64,000 nt of DNA from Pycnococcus provasolii (taxonomy: Eukaryota; Chlorophyta; Pseudoscourfieldiophyceae; Pseudoscourfieldiales; Pycnococcaceae): assembly GCA_938743325.2 (NCBI GenBank), contig OW568869.1, forward strand, positions 310,001 to 374,000. The letters are read 5' to 3'. Positions 1-8,437 of this stretch are shown in pieces. How positions within the stretch are numbered: the first letter of the stretch is position 1; each line of letters starts with the position of its first letter. The notes beneath the pieces were generated by a model. That model did no database searches and was not told the origin of the DNA. It saw only the letters and a program-made list of their open reading frames with translations. The translations under genes were made by a program, and so were the position numbers.

Positions 1-740
1 AGCTCGCGTCGTACCTGAAAACACAACTCATGCAGGAGGCTGCTGGAGCGAATACGCCGCACCAGGGCACGAAGGACAACCGCTCGCCGTACAAGTACCT
101 ATCTCAGCGCTCCATGCACGGCGAAGTCGAAAAGGCGGTGGCGGCTTTCGTTTCCGCACCGCCGGGCAAGGCGCGCAACGCCGCGCTTGCAAACGCTCTG
201 CAGACGGACGAAAAGCTGTCCACGGCGATGCGCGACCCAGGCTTCCGAAGAGTTGTTGGGATGCTGCACGGCGGGTCGAGCATCGCGGCGCAGAAAAAGA
301 CGGAGCTCAGCGGACACATCGCCGGCGCGGGCGTGAATCCACTTGCGCTCACTGGCATCGAAGATCCGGGTGCGAGGCTCGCGAAGGTCAACATGCGCGC
401 GACGCACACTGTCTCGGCGAGCGCTCGTGCGCACGCGACGAAGGTGATGAATCAGCGTGGGTGGGATGCGAGCAGCTATGCGAAGAGCGGCCATGCCATT
501 CATGCGGCGACAAATCCATCGGCATCGGCGCTGCTGGCAAAGCCGCACGGCGGCACCGCGGGACCTGCTCATGCTTACACGGACCATCCGAAGTACCACA
601 GCCAGGCGTTTGACGTCGCCAACCTGGGCAAGCAATTTCGACAGCACGACACGCGCGTTGCGAGTGGGCTATTCAACGAGCACGCCCAGTCTCAAAAGAC
701 GTGGACGGAAACTGCACAGAAGGCTGCACTGCGCGGCTAG
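1..740 (+). CDS. Unknown protein, C-terminal part (5' end outside window)
   Basis: The frame is open from base 3 and runs into a stop at 738-740. The first ATG inside the window is at 30, but the codons before it are also open, so this is most likely the last exon or C-terminal portion of a longer gene. The visible part has about 245 residues. It is rich in Ala, His and Gly, has no hydrophobic segment long enough for a membrane span, and shows no motif I recognise. The middle (residues 40-120 from the ATG) has regular helix-like spacing. No function is proposed. The gene converges on the ADIP-like gene with about 250 bp between stops. Confidence 0.6.
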   Translation, partial: LASYLKTQLMQEAAGANTPHQGTKDNRSPYKYLSQRSMHGEVEKAVAAFVSAPPGKARNAALANALQTDEKLSTAMRDPGFRRVVGMLHGGSSIAAQKKTELSGHIAGAGVNPLALTGIEDPGARLAKVNMRATHTVSASARAHATKVMNQRGWDASSYAKSGHAIHAATNPSASALLAKPHGGTAGPAHAYTDHPKYHSQAFDVANLGKQFRQHDTRVASGLFNEHAQSQKTWTETAQKAALRG

Positions 741-987
741 AAGATTTGTCACAGAAACCAATCACATGTCACACGAGTCTCAAATTTCCCAACGTCTGTT
801 GGCACACAACTTCAAATCAACTAAAATACGAAAGCAATAGCGCCCATGTACAAAATGCGCAGGGTGGAATGGCGCCATTGTTGAATAGGGGAATTGGATG
901 GTGAATGTGATTGGTGTGAATGGATGACGACCGTTGAACGAAGTAAATCCCATTCCATCATTTAAAATGAGCAATCCCAGATTCCAA

Positions 988-2943
988 TCAACTACGGTTC
1001 ACCGCGGTTGGTGCGAATACAACACGACGTTCGCCACTTCCGGGTGAAGTGGCTCGCGACGATTTGAGCGCACTTGCAACTTTGGATTTCGACGAGCCGG
1101 AACTTGGTGGCGTCGTCCTTTTCGACGAGCTAGTTGGTGGCGTCGTGGTTTTGGGCAGATACCGCTTATTTTTGTTTGTCGTCGGCGTCGGCGTCGGCGT
1201 CGGTGTCGGCGTCGTTGATGTTGTCGTCTTTGGAGTCGTCGTATCCCCCGCGGCAGCGACATTGTCACCAATCACCTTGCGCACCGCCTCAGTCTGCGCG
1301 CGCGTTTCCGCCGCCTTGGACAGGAACAGTCCAGCGCCAAGGCCAGGTGCCCACTCCTCGAGCGTCTTCCGGTAGGATTCCTTCTCCTCGCTAAAGAGCG
1401 ATGTCTCCACCTTCAACTGCTCCTCCTTCTGGCTAATGTTCGTCCGCTCGTCGTCGAGATCGCGCGCCGCCTCCATGAGATTCGACTTTTCCACCTCAAG
1501 TGCTCGCAGGCGCTTCTCGATCTCTGATCGGCTTAGCTTGTGTCCGTCTGGCGACTGAGCGCCCGCCGGTGCGGCGGGCGATGCGCCGATGGGCAGTCCA
1601 AGGCTTGCTCGCAGGGGCTCCAGGCTGCGACCTGCAAGCGCCGACTGAATCGCGCGTTCTTGGCTGGCGACAAGCTCGCGCGCGTCGACGAGCTCCGCCT
1701 CGAGCTCGCGCTCTCTGCGACCTGCCGCCTGCCGCTTGTCCGCCGAGGCGGCGCCTCCCGGTGCGTGCACCCTCATGCGTTCGACAGCCGCCTTGATGTG
1801 CGAGATCGCCTCTCGCCCGCTCGCGGCAATCTTTTCGCCGACGATGGAGACGGGTGCGTTCATGAGCATGTCGTCGTCCGCATCGTCCCACGCCGCGCCC
1901 TCGCCGGGCCGCGCGGTGAGCCGCGCAACCTCGAACAGGTGTCGTCGCATCGACCTTAATTCGGATCGCATTTCCGCGTTTTCCGCGTTCAGCTCGCTCA
2001 CCTTACGCTCGTACGACGAGGTGACGGCGCGGTGAAATCCGTCGCCGTCGCCTGAAGTTGACGTTGCGGCGAAATTGTTGTTCGTGCCAGCAGCGTCGTG
2101 CGCGGTTGGGGCGCCCGGGCCTCGGCTGACCACCTTTCCATCTGTGACGACAAGCGCGGGCGCGGCGCCCTGCACTTTGAGTTTGGACAGGTTCGCGCGC
2201 AGTCTTTCCTTGAGCTTGTCCGACTCCTTCTCCCTTCGCTTTCCCTCGAGGGTGAGCTGAGCGAGCCTTTGGTTCGTCTGCGCTGCTTTTTTCTTGAGCT
2301 GTTCGTGCGCCCTTCTTTCTCTTGACAGGTCGTCATTCTTTTCCTTGATGGTAAGGTCCGCCTTGTTGAGCGAGAGCGCGCTCTCGCGCTTGGCTGCGTC
2401 GAGCGTTTCCTTCGTTCTCTCGACGGTCGCCTCGAGTACGGACGTATCGTGCATGGCCCTTTCCGCGGCGCGTTCGAGCCGTTCGCGTTCGACGGCGTCT
2501 GCTTGCCTCGCCCTGAGGAGCGCGTGCACGACGTCTGCGCACGCCGCGGCTGCCTCGTGCGACTTTTCGTTCGCCTGCAGGAGCGTATCTGTGAGCGAGC
2601 GTCCTCCCGCGAAACCTGGTATTCCGTGTTGCGCCTCGAGCGCACGTCCAAGTTGCTGGATGGCAGTGGCAACTTGATTTTTATTTTGTTTGCTCAACGA
2701 GTCCGCCTCCGTGAACAGCGCTGACCGCATGACGGCGGAGATGGGAGCATGAGAACTAGGAGCATGAGGAGCATGAGCCGCCGACGAAGAATCAACAACG
2801 ACATCATCATCATGAGCCAAACGGCTCATCTTCAACTCTTCCCTGGAGATGAGTCGATCCATCTCCATCGCGAGTGTTGAAGGTGACGCCGACGACGGTG
2901 ACGCGAACATCAAGGAGCTGTAATATGCGTCAGAGGCAGACAT
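988..2943 (-). CDS. ADIP/SSX2IP-like coiled-coil protein
   Basis: A 651-residue protein dominated by heptad-type coiled coil. Residues about 90-257 match the layout of the ADIP (afadin- and alpha-actinin-binding) domain: a short hydrophobic helix, a Leu-Leu-Arg-Ala-Arg-Gln turn, a long charged coiled coil, and a terminal KLKERLRANLSKLK segment. In animals this family (SSX2IP) acts at centriolar satellites and basal bodies and anchors microtubules. Further coiled coils lie at about 330-370 and 480-560. The C terminus is low complexity, with a Thr-Pro dipeptide run encoded by a GTCGGC-type microsatellite near 1184-1213. I chose the ATG at 2941-2943; an upstream in-frame start would add an 18-residue extension of unlike composition. 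Family assignment is by eye, so the centrosomal role is inference. Confidence 0.6.
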   Translation of the reverse strand: MSASDAYYSSLMFASPSSASPSTLAMEMDRLISREELKMSRLAHDDDVVVDSSSAAHAPHAPSSHAPISAVMRSALFTEADSLSKQNKNQVATAIQQLGRALEAQHGIPGFAGGRSLTDTLLQANEKSHEAAAACADVVHALLRARQADAVERERLERAAERAMHDTSVLEATVERTKETLDAAKRESALSLNKADLTIKEKNDDLSRERRAHEQLKKKAAQTNQRLAQLTLEGKRREKESDKLKERLRANLSKLKVQGAAPALVVTDGKVVSRGPGAPTAHDAAGTNNNFAATSTSGDGDGFHRAVTSSYERKVSELNAENAEMRSELRSMRRHLFEVARLTARPGEGAAWDDADDDMLMNAPVSIVGEKIAASGREAISHIKAAVERMRVHAPGGAASADKRQAAGRRERELEAELVDARELVASQERAIQSALAGRSLEPLRASLGLPIGASPAAPAGAQSPDGHKLSRSEIEKRLRALEVEKSNLMEAARDLDDERTNISQKEEQLKVETSLFSEEKESYRKTLEEWAPGLGAGLFLSKAAETRAQTEAVRKVIGDNVAAAGDTTTPKTTTSTTPTPTPTPTPTTNKNKRYLPKTTTPPTSSSKRTTPPSSGSSKSKVASALKSSRATSPGSGERRVVFAPTAVNRS

Positions 2944-3161
2944 GTTTGCTTGACGAGGGAAAAAGTAAGATGAGGTGACAATGTTTTGAGACAGCAACTA
3001 CCGGGAACTGTCACAGGGTGGTGTATTCAGTATTGTGTTGGATTGGGTGCGCGCGCGAAACGGACACCTATTTATACCGGCTGACCGGCTGACCGGGGTC
3101 CAGGGGGAGGCTTTTTGGTTCGGTGTTCCAAATAGAAGTCAACAATGGATGGATGATATTC

Positions 3162-3477
3162 GGGGTTGGGTTCATGTTTGGGGGTTGGGTTCATGTTTGG
3201 GGGTTGGTTCGTGTTTGGGGGTTTGTTCGTGTTTGGGGGTTTGTTCGTGTTTGGGGGTTGGTTCATGTTTGGGGGTTTGTTCATGTTTGGGGGTTTGTTC
3301 GCTGTTTGGGGGTTTGTTCGTGTTTAGGGGTTTGTTCATGTTTGGGGGTTTGTTCGTGTTTGGGGGTTGGTTCGTGTTTGGGGGTTTGTTCGTGTTTGGG
3401 GGTTTGGGGGTTTGTTCGTGTTTGGGGGTTTGGGGGTTGGTTCGTGTTTAGGGGTTTGTTCGTGTTTGGGGGTTTAC
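3162..3477. repeat. G-rich minisatellite (TTTGGGGGTT-type)
   Basis: About 17 imperfect copies of a 15-19 bp unit built on GTTTGGGGGTTTGTTCGT, with variants in the last bases (TTCATG, TTAGGGG). Each unit carries a run of five G on the + strand, so G-quadruplex formation is possible. The array sits between two divergent genes: the ADIP-like gene starts at 2943 (-) and UXS at 3845 (+). Open frames through it are periodic low-complexity and not genes. Shorter relatives of the unit occur near 48100-48145 and 54950-54970. Confidence 0.9.
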
Positions 3478-3844
3478 CCTTAGGGGTTTGTGCTGCCCCT
3501 GCCCCTGGGGTCGTTCTGCCTTGCGCTTGTGGGATCTCACGGAGGGTACAGTCGACAATACGCATTCCGGTTTGTTTGGTTTTTTAAGGCGCGCTTTGGG
3601 TGCATTGGAAAACATCCTGTGGGCCCCGATGAAAATACTCTTATGAGGCCCCAGGGAGGGTTTCGTTCCCAGGCCCCCCCCCCTATGAGACCTCCCTATG
3701 AGGAGCAACGCCGCCCAGTGCACACGCTCCCCCCCCCCCCATCGCTTTCTCATCATCGCTTCCGATCACATCACGTGCTCTCACGAGTCTTATTATAATA
3801 TTATTGGTGCATCACTTTTCTTGCCTGCCTTAAGCGTTACAGGT
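3478..3844. other. UXS upstream region
   Basis: This stretch holds C-rich runs (3676-3684 and 3730-3741) and two near copies of CCTATGAG (3684-3706). It ends in a pyrimidine-rich leader before the UXS start codon. I see no gene in it. Confidence 0.5.
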
Positions 3845-5073
3845 ATGGTGGAGCCATCTTCGAAGAAAGCGCGCACGTCCTCTGAAGCTGGTGCGGGTGC
3901 GGGTGCCGGTGCCTCTGCGGGTTCAGGAGTACCGAAAGCGTCTGATTTAGGAACGAAAGTTCGTGCGAAACCACGTACATCTTCCACGAACCGTGTTCTT
4001 GTTACAGGTGGTGCGGGTTTCGTCGGATCGCACCTCTGCGACTTCCTTGTTGCACGGGGAGATACCGTCATATGCCTTGACAACTTCTTCACGGGAGATA
4101 AGTCGAATATCGCGCACCTGATTGGTAAGCCGAACTTTGAACTCATCAGACACGATGTCGTCGAGCCGATCCTACTTGAGGTACGACAAACTTTTGGGTT
4201 TTTGTCTTTTTTTGGCGCCTTTTGTGTTCTTTTGTCCCCACTGTATACACTGCAACAATCTACAGAGAGATTCTTACTAACAAAACACCAACTTTGTTAT
4301 ATATATATATATATATATATTAGGTGGACCAGGTGTACCACCTCGCGTGCCCCGCATCGCCCGTGCACTACAAGTACAACCCCGTGAAAACCATCAAAAC
4401 CAACGTGATTGGAACGCTCAACATGCTCGGGCTCGCCAAGCGCGTCAGGGCGCGGTTCCTGCTCACAAGCACATCCGAAGTATACGGCGACCCACTCCAG
4501 CACCCACAAACGGAAGACTACTGGGGAAACGTCAACCCCATCGGAGAGAGGTCGTGCTACGACGAAGGAAAGCGCGTCGCTGAAACGCTCGCGTTCGACT
4601 ACCACCGCGAACATAACCTCGAAGTGCGCGTCGCGCGCATCTTCAACACATACGGACCGCGCATGGCGCTCGACGACGGCCGTGTCGTGTCCAACTTCGT
4701 CTCGCAGGCGCTCATGGGAACGCCCATGACAGTGTACGGAGACGGAAGCCAAACGCGAAGCTTCCAGTACGTGTCCGACCTCGTCGCAGGTCTCGTTGCG
4801 CTCATGGATGGAGACCACACAGGGCCTATGAACATCGGCAACCCTGGCGAGTTCACGATGCTCGAGCTCGCGAACGTTGTGAAGGAGGTGGTGAACCCGG
4901 ACGCGAAAATCACATTTCGACCGAACACTGCAGACGACCCTGGCAGGCGAAAGCCGGACATCACGCGCGCCAAGACGCTGCTTGGCTGGGAACCAAAGGT
5001 TGCGCTGCGCGACGGCCTCGTGAAGATGAAAGACGACTTCGCCGAACGACTTAGCCTCAACAAGTCGAAGTGA
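3845..5073 (+). CDS. UXS: UDP-glucuronate decarboxylase (UDP-xylose synthase)
   Basis: Extended SDR enzyme that oxidises and decarboxylates UDP-glucuronate to UDP-xylose, a donor for cell-wall and glycoprotein glycans. Exons are 3845-4180 and 4324-5073; the 143-bp intron is in phase 0 and starts GTACGA. The spliced protein has 361 residues. The NAD-binding GGAGFVG is at 55-61, the catalytic Tyr-x3-Lys is Y191/K195, and a TSTSEVYG segment lies near 160. The join restores the family sequence [14 protein letters not shown], which supports the splice sites. Residues 1-48 are Ala/Gly/Ser-rich with no clear membrane anchor, so this resembles the soluble cytosolic form. The acceptor follows a (TA)n tract rather than a pyrimidine tract. 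It converges on the cis-prenyltransferase gene with 112 bp between stops. Confidence 0.95.
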
Positions 5074-5185
5074 AGGGGAAAAGTAATGAAATAACTGTCA
5101 GGCGGTGCGAGCACGCGCGAAACGTGTGTCACAAAAAAAAATCTTTACTTGGTATTTATTATAGTACGGTGGTAGTAGGTTTTAT

Positions 5186-6457
5186 TCACTCACGTGTTTC
5201 GTGTTTGTCGTCATTGCGTCCGCCAAAGCGCCTCGTGCGCGTGGAAAATGCGTGAAGCGCCTTGTCAAAGCAAACGTCGTCAAAAGCTGGCCACTCGACA
5301 TCAGAAAAGAAGAGTTCCGTGTATGCGGACTCGAAGAGCAGAAAGTTTGACATGCGCTGCTCACCGCTCGTTCGCACAAGTAAGTCTGGATCGCCAGCAT
5401 GCCGTGTCGCCTTGGACGTCCCAAGCGCCGAACGGAAGAGGCTCTCGTCCACGTCATCGGCTGCTAGCTCGCCTCGCTGCGCCATGTCCACCAACCTGCG
5501 CGCGGCGTCGACGATGTCCTGCCGCGCACCGTAGTTCATCGCCAACGTCAGCAGCAGGCGCGAAGGAGTGGACGACGCCGCGGCGTGCGCCTCCGCCTCC
5601 GCCTCCACCTCACGACACAGCATGGCGAGGCTTGCTGGGAGCGCGTCGATGTCGCCGGCGAAGGCGATCTGCACGCCGTTTCGTAGCATTCTCGGTCGTT
5701 CTTCCCGTAGGCTCGCCTCCATGAGGCGAAAGAGCGCATCCACCTCGTGTACCGGTCGTTTGCGAAAGTTGTCGTCGGAGAAAGCGAACGCTGTGAGCGC
5801 GTGTATTTCTCTCTCCTCGGCGCACCGCTCGACAAGCCGCCTCAGCGCGTCGCGTCCTCTCCTGTGTCCCTCGAGTGTGGGCACGCGTCGTCTTCTTGCC
5901 CACCTCGCGTTTCCGTCCATAATCACGGCGACGTGCCTGGGCAGGCACATTTTTGACGACGACGACGACGACGAGGATTCCGTTTCGAGCACGTTTTCGT
6001 TATGTTTCTCATCAGTCGCAAATGTCGAAGCTCTCTTCAAGATCTCAGTTTCAGTCTCTGACGATGCCGCAACACCAGTCACATCATCAAATTCTGCTGG
6101 AGAGGGAGAAAAAAAACCTGTCTCAGTCTCCGTCTCCGTCTCTGGGAAGGAGGAGGAGTCCAACCAACGCCCTGTTCGTCGCGGACTTGTGACCTGTAGT
6201 CGAACACTTCTCCTAAGCTCCACACTTCTCAAGCTCCTACAAGAACATGAAGATGGAGCAATCCTTCTCAAAGGGAACCTTCGAGTAAACAAAGAACCAT
6301 GTGAAACATGAAGAGGTTTCACACAAGCACGTGGAGAGGGAGAGGAACGTATTATCTTCAAACAAGGCACCAATGGCGTCATGAGCATGAAAAGAATGAC
6401 CGACGAGAGGGAATTCATTCCGGGAGGGAGAGCAAAAGGGGGGGAAAAAAGGCACAT
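5186..6457 (-). CDS. cis-prenyltransferase (polyprenyl diphosphate synthase)
   Basis: Adds isopentenyl units in cis to a prenyl diphosphate to make long polyprenyl diphosphates, such as dolichol or plastid polyprenol precursors. The catalytic domain starts near residue 170 and ends at 423. It has HVAVIMDGNARWA (diphosphate-binding Asp at 181), the AFSDDNFRKRP variant of the usual FSxENWxRP loop, and LLVRTSGEQRMSNFLLFESAYTELFF near the C terminus, the signature for allylic substrate binding. About 170 residues precede the domain: first hydrophobic, then Arg/Ser-rich like a plastid transit peptide, then an acidic spacer with Glu-Thr dipeptides and a Ser run. ATGs at 6457 and 6418 are both possible starts. 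Telomere-like CCCTAA motifs lie just upstream (6501-6540). Plastid location is inference. Confidence 0.9.
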   Translation of the reverse strand: MCLFSPPFALPPGMNSLSSVILFMLMTPLVPCLKIIRSSPSPRACVKPLHVSHGSLFTRRFPLRRIAPSSCSCRSLRSVELRRSVRLQVTSPRRTGRWLDSSSFPETETETETGFFSPSPAEFDDVTGVAASSETETEILKRASTFATDEKHNENVLETESSSSSSSSKMCLPRHVAVIMDGNARWARRRRVPTLEGHRRGRDALRRLVERCAEEREIHALTAFAFSDDNFRKRPVHEVDALFRLMEASLREERPRMLRNGVQIAFAGDIDALPASLAMLCREVEAEAEAHAAASSTPSRLLLTLAMNYGARQDIVDAARRLVDMAQRGELAADDVDESLFRSALGTSKATRHAGDPDLLVRTSGEQRMSNFLLFESAYTELFFSDVEWPAFDDVCFDKALHAFSTRTRRFGGRNDDKHETRE

Positions 6458-7363
6458 GGTTTCAGCTTGTTGGTGACGCGTTGGTTGTTGGTTAATTCAA
6501 AAAACCCTAACTTTAAGTGGTCCCTAATGTAACCCTAATGAGTAATGATGGATGGGACCAGATGATGGGACCCCGGATGGTTTCGGACTCTCCGTATGCC
6601 AGAAAACGAGGACTTCGTGTTACAAGGAACAAAATAAACCCTAGGGTAATCAAAACGAGTCTTTTCTGTGGCGTATGCGAACACCCAAGGGAGGGAAGGG
6701 CGGGTCGCGGCCGCCACCGTCGCGAAAACACCAAATAGTGCCAGGGGGAAGAAACCCCTGTATTCTTAAACCCCTTGGGGTGGAAGCTCTTGCATCTCCT
6801 AATTATTTGCTAAGTCGGAGCTACAGGTCGGGGGAGGGTGTCATGCCCGGAGGGTGCACTGATGTGTTTGATGTGTTTGGGGGTTAAGAGAAAGAGGCGC
6901 TGCGCGGCCGATGGAAGGAGGTGGCGGCAACGCGTCAGCAGGGGAGGAGAAGAGACAGTTAGGACTTAGGAATAAGGTGGCCCCGGGGGAAGGGCCCGGT
7001 GCCAAGAGTGGGCTGAGGTAAGAGGGGGAGGCCCGGTTACACCGGTGCCCTTCACTCGGGCAAGCTTTTACGTGCTTGTGGTGTACTTCGCAGTGGCGTC
7101 TGCAGTGCATACGTATAAGCCGAGGAGAGTCAAGTAGTGGTTGGTTAAGTAGTTAAGTGACAAGTAACGTTTGGACAGCGTTCCTTTTTTTTTACACAAC
7201 AAACCCAGAGTCAGCAAACGGTCAGTCAAGGCGAGCTACAGTCTTGAGGGAACCCTCCATTGGTGAATTGGAAGTGAACATCAGTGGTTAATTAGTGCGT
7301 AAAAGCTTGGTTACTGGCGTCAAGGGACCGAGAGACGCAAGGAGTGCAGCAGTTGGCTGTTAA
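6458..7363. other. Intergenic region with copy 1 of the composite repeat
   Basis: This stretch contains ACCCTAA motifs at 6502-6540 and a CCCTAGGG palindrome near 6640. It also holds the composite repeat fragments at 6581-6601 and 6704-6763, and one copy of the GGTCGG motif at 6811-6833. ORFs here are short and overlap one another. I see no convincing gene. Confidence 0.6.
6581..6763. repeat. Composite dispersed repeat, copy 1 (modules X and B)
   Basis: Module X (6581-6601, TTTCGGACTCTCCGTATGCC plus A) is identical to 8256-8276. Module B (6704-6763, 60 bp) matches 10358-10417 with one mismatch. Module B contains a small hairpin, CAGGGG-loop-CCCCTG. The two modules are separated here by 102 bp. 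Confidence 0.9.
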
Positions 7364-7765
7364 TTGATGCTAGAGAGCGACGACGAGTCAGAGCCTCACA
7401 CACCAATTGTAAGCAACAGCACTAGGGCAGCAGGAGGAGAGTCACCGCTCGTGTCACCAACCGCTTTCGGCCCGAACTTCATACCCAGGGCACTGTTAAT
7501 TCGGCCGTCGCGGTGGGCAACGAGGGCTAGCGCAAGCACACCTGGACCTACAACTGCAACGGGCACGGGAATTTGCTGCACAACGGACGATATGGACGAA
7601 GAAGAGAGCTCCTCTTCCAAGCGAATTCAGGAAGCACTCAACGGTAATGAAGGCTACGACGAGGCGGACGGGAAGCTCAAAGGGGCGCCTCATAACGGAG
7701 ATTTTGGTCGAAGGACGAGGCGCCTCATTACTGAGATTTTGGTCGAAGGACGAGGCGCCTCATAA
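7364..7765 (+). pseudogene. ORF of unknown function, ending inside a tandem repeat
   Basis: A 133-codon frame with protein-like composition for its first 100 residues: an acidic Ser-rich start, a Pro/Thr stretch, then DDMDEEESSSSKRIQEALNG. It ends inside a 35-bp tandem repeat (7684-7786) that contributes the repeated TEILVEGRGAS-type tail. It may be a gene fragment truncated by repeat expansion, a first exon whose continuation I cannot find, or chance. No family is recognised. Confidence 0.3.
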
Positions 7766-7786
7766 CGGAGATTTTGGTCGAAGAAA
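7684..7786. repeat. 35-bp tandem repeat, 3 copies
   Basis: Three consecutive copies begin with GGCGCCTCAT and contain GAGATTTTGGTCGAAG. Copies 1 and 3 share AACGGAG where copy 2 has TACTGAG. Period is 35 bp, so each copy shifts the reading frame of any ORF crossing it. Confidence 0.9.
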
Positions 7787-7848
7787 GAATGGAACATCCC
7801 CCCTTTTTTTGAACGCCCTTGGGCAATTGACAGATGGATGGGGACACC

Positions 7849-8114
7849 TTGGTCGGTGGCTACAGGTCGGTGGAGGGGGCGCTTCATGGGGAGTTTGAAA
7901 AATTGCGGGATTGTTCGGGGCCAGAGGTCGGGCAACCTTTTTCTCCATCGGCAACCTTTTTTTGATCGGGGCTCCAGGTCGGAGGGAAGTGGGCAAATTT
8001 TGTTGGTCGGCGCCAAGGTCGGGAGGCGTTGCCGCTCATCGCGCCTTTGTTGCGAGGGGCTCCAAGTCGGAGAGGTCGGCAACATCTTTGTTGTTCGGGG
8101 CTCCAGGTCGGTGG
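7849..8114. repeat. Degenerate array of a GGGGCTCCAGGTCGG motif
   Basis: Six copies of a roughly 24-bp core, TTGTTCGGGGCTCCAGGTCG followed by GAGG, start near 7849, 7911, 7962, 8003, 8049 and 8091. Spacers are 15-40 bp and often contain GGCAAC and a T-run. A seventh copy is at 6811-6833. No coding frame is conserved across copies. Confidence 0.7.
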
Positions 8115-8227
8115 GGGAAGGGTGGGTGGCATGGGTGGATTCGCAGTTCGGTGGGATGGGTGGTGTAGTCGAGGAGGGGGAATGTCTCTAAAAAATGGGG
8201 GTTTCAGCTCTAGGCCCCCGGCCACCT

Positions 8228-8276
8228 TATCCCCTAATAATACTAACCTTAACCATTTCGGACTCTCCGTATGCCA
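8228..8276. repeat. Composite dispersed repeat, copy 2 (modules C and X)
   Basis: Module C (8228-8248, TATCCCCTAATAATACTAAC plus C) is identical to 10415-10435, and is followed 7 bp later by module X (8256-8276), identical to 6581-6601. It lies 160 bp beyond the stop codon of the Cys-rich protein gene. Confidence 0.9.
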
Positions 8277-8437
8277 TCAAAAAGAGATCCCAAATCGACA
8301 GATTTGGAGCCCCAAAGAATGGCGCACGAGCCGCGAAGCGGATGGGGCGGCACAATTATTCCAAGAAAAAACCCAAAGCAGGCAAGCTGGCGTTTTTGAA
8401 CCCAGATCTCTCCCTAGGGCTGCGTGCGCTTGCGCAC

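Noticed and set aside
3035-3587. Two long overlapping frames reading through the G-rich minisatellite
   Set aside because: The translations are pure repeats (SCLGVC or HVWGF units) produced by the tandem DNA repeat; no independent coding signal.
7684-8114. CRISPR array
   Set aside because: Repeats are directly adjacent or irregularly spaced and degenerate, and the genome is eukaryotic with spliceosomal introns.
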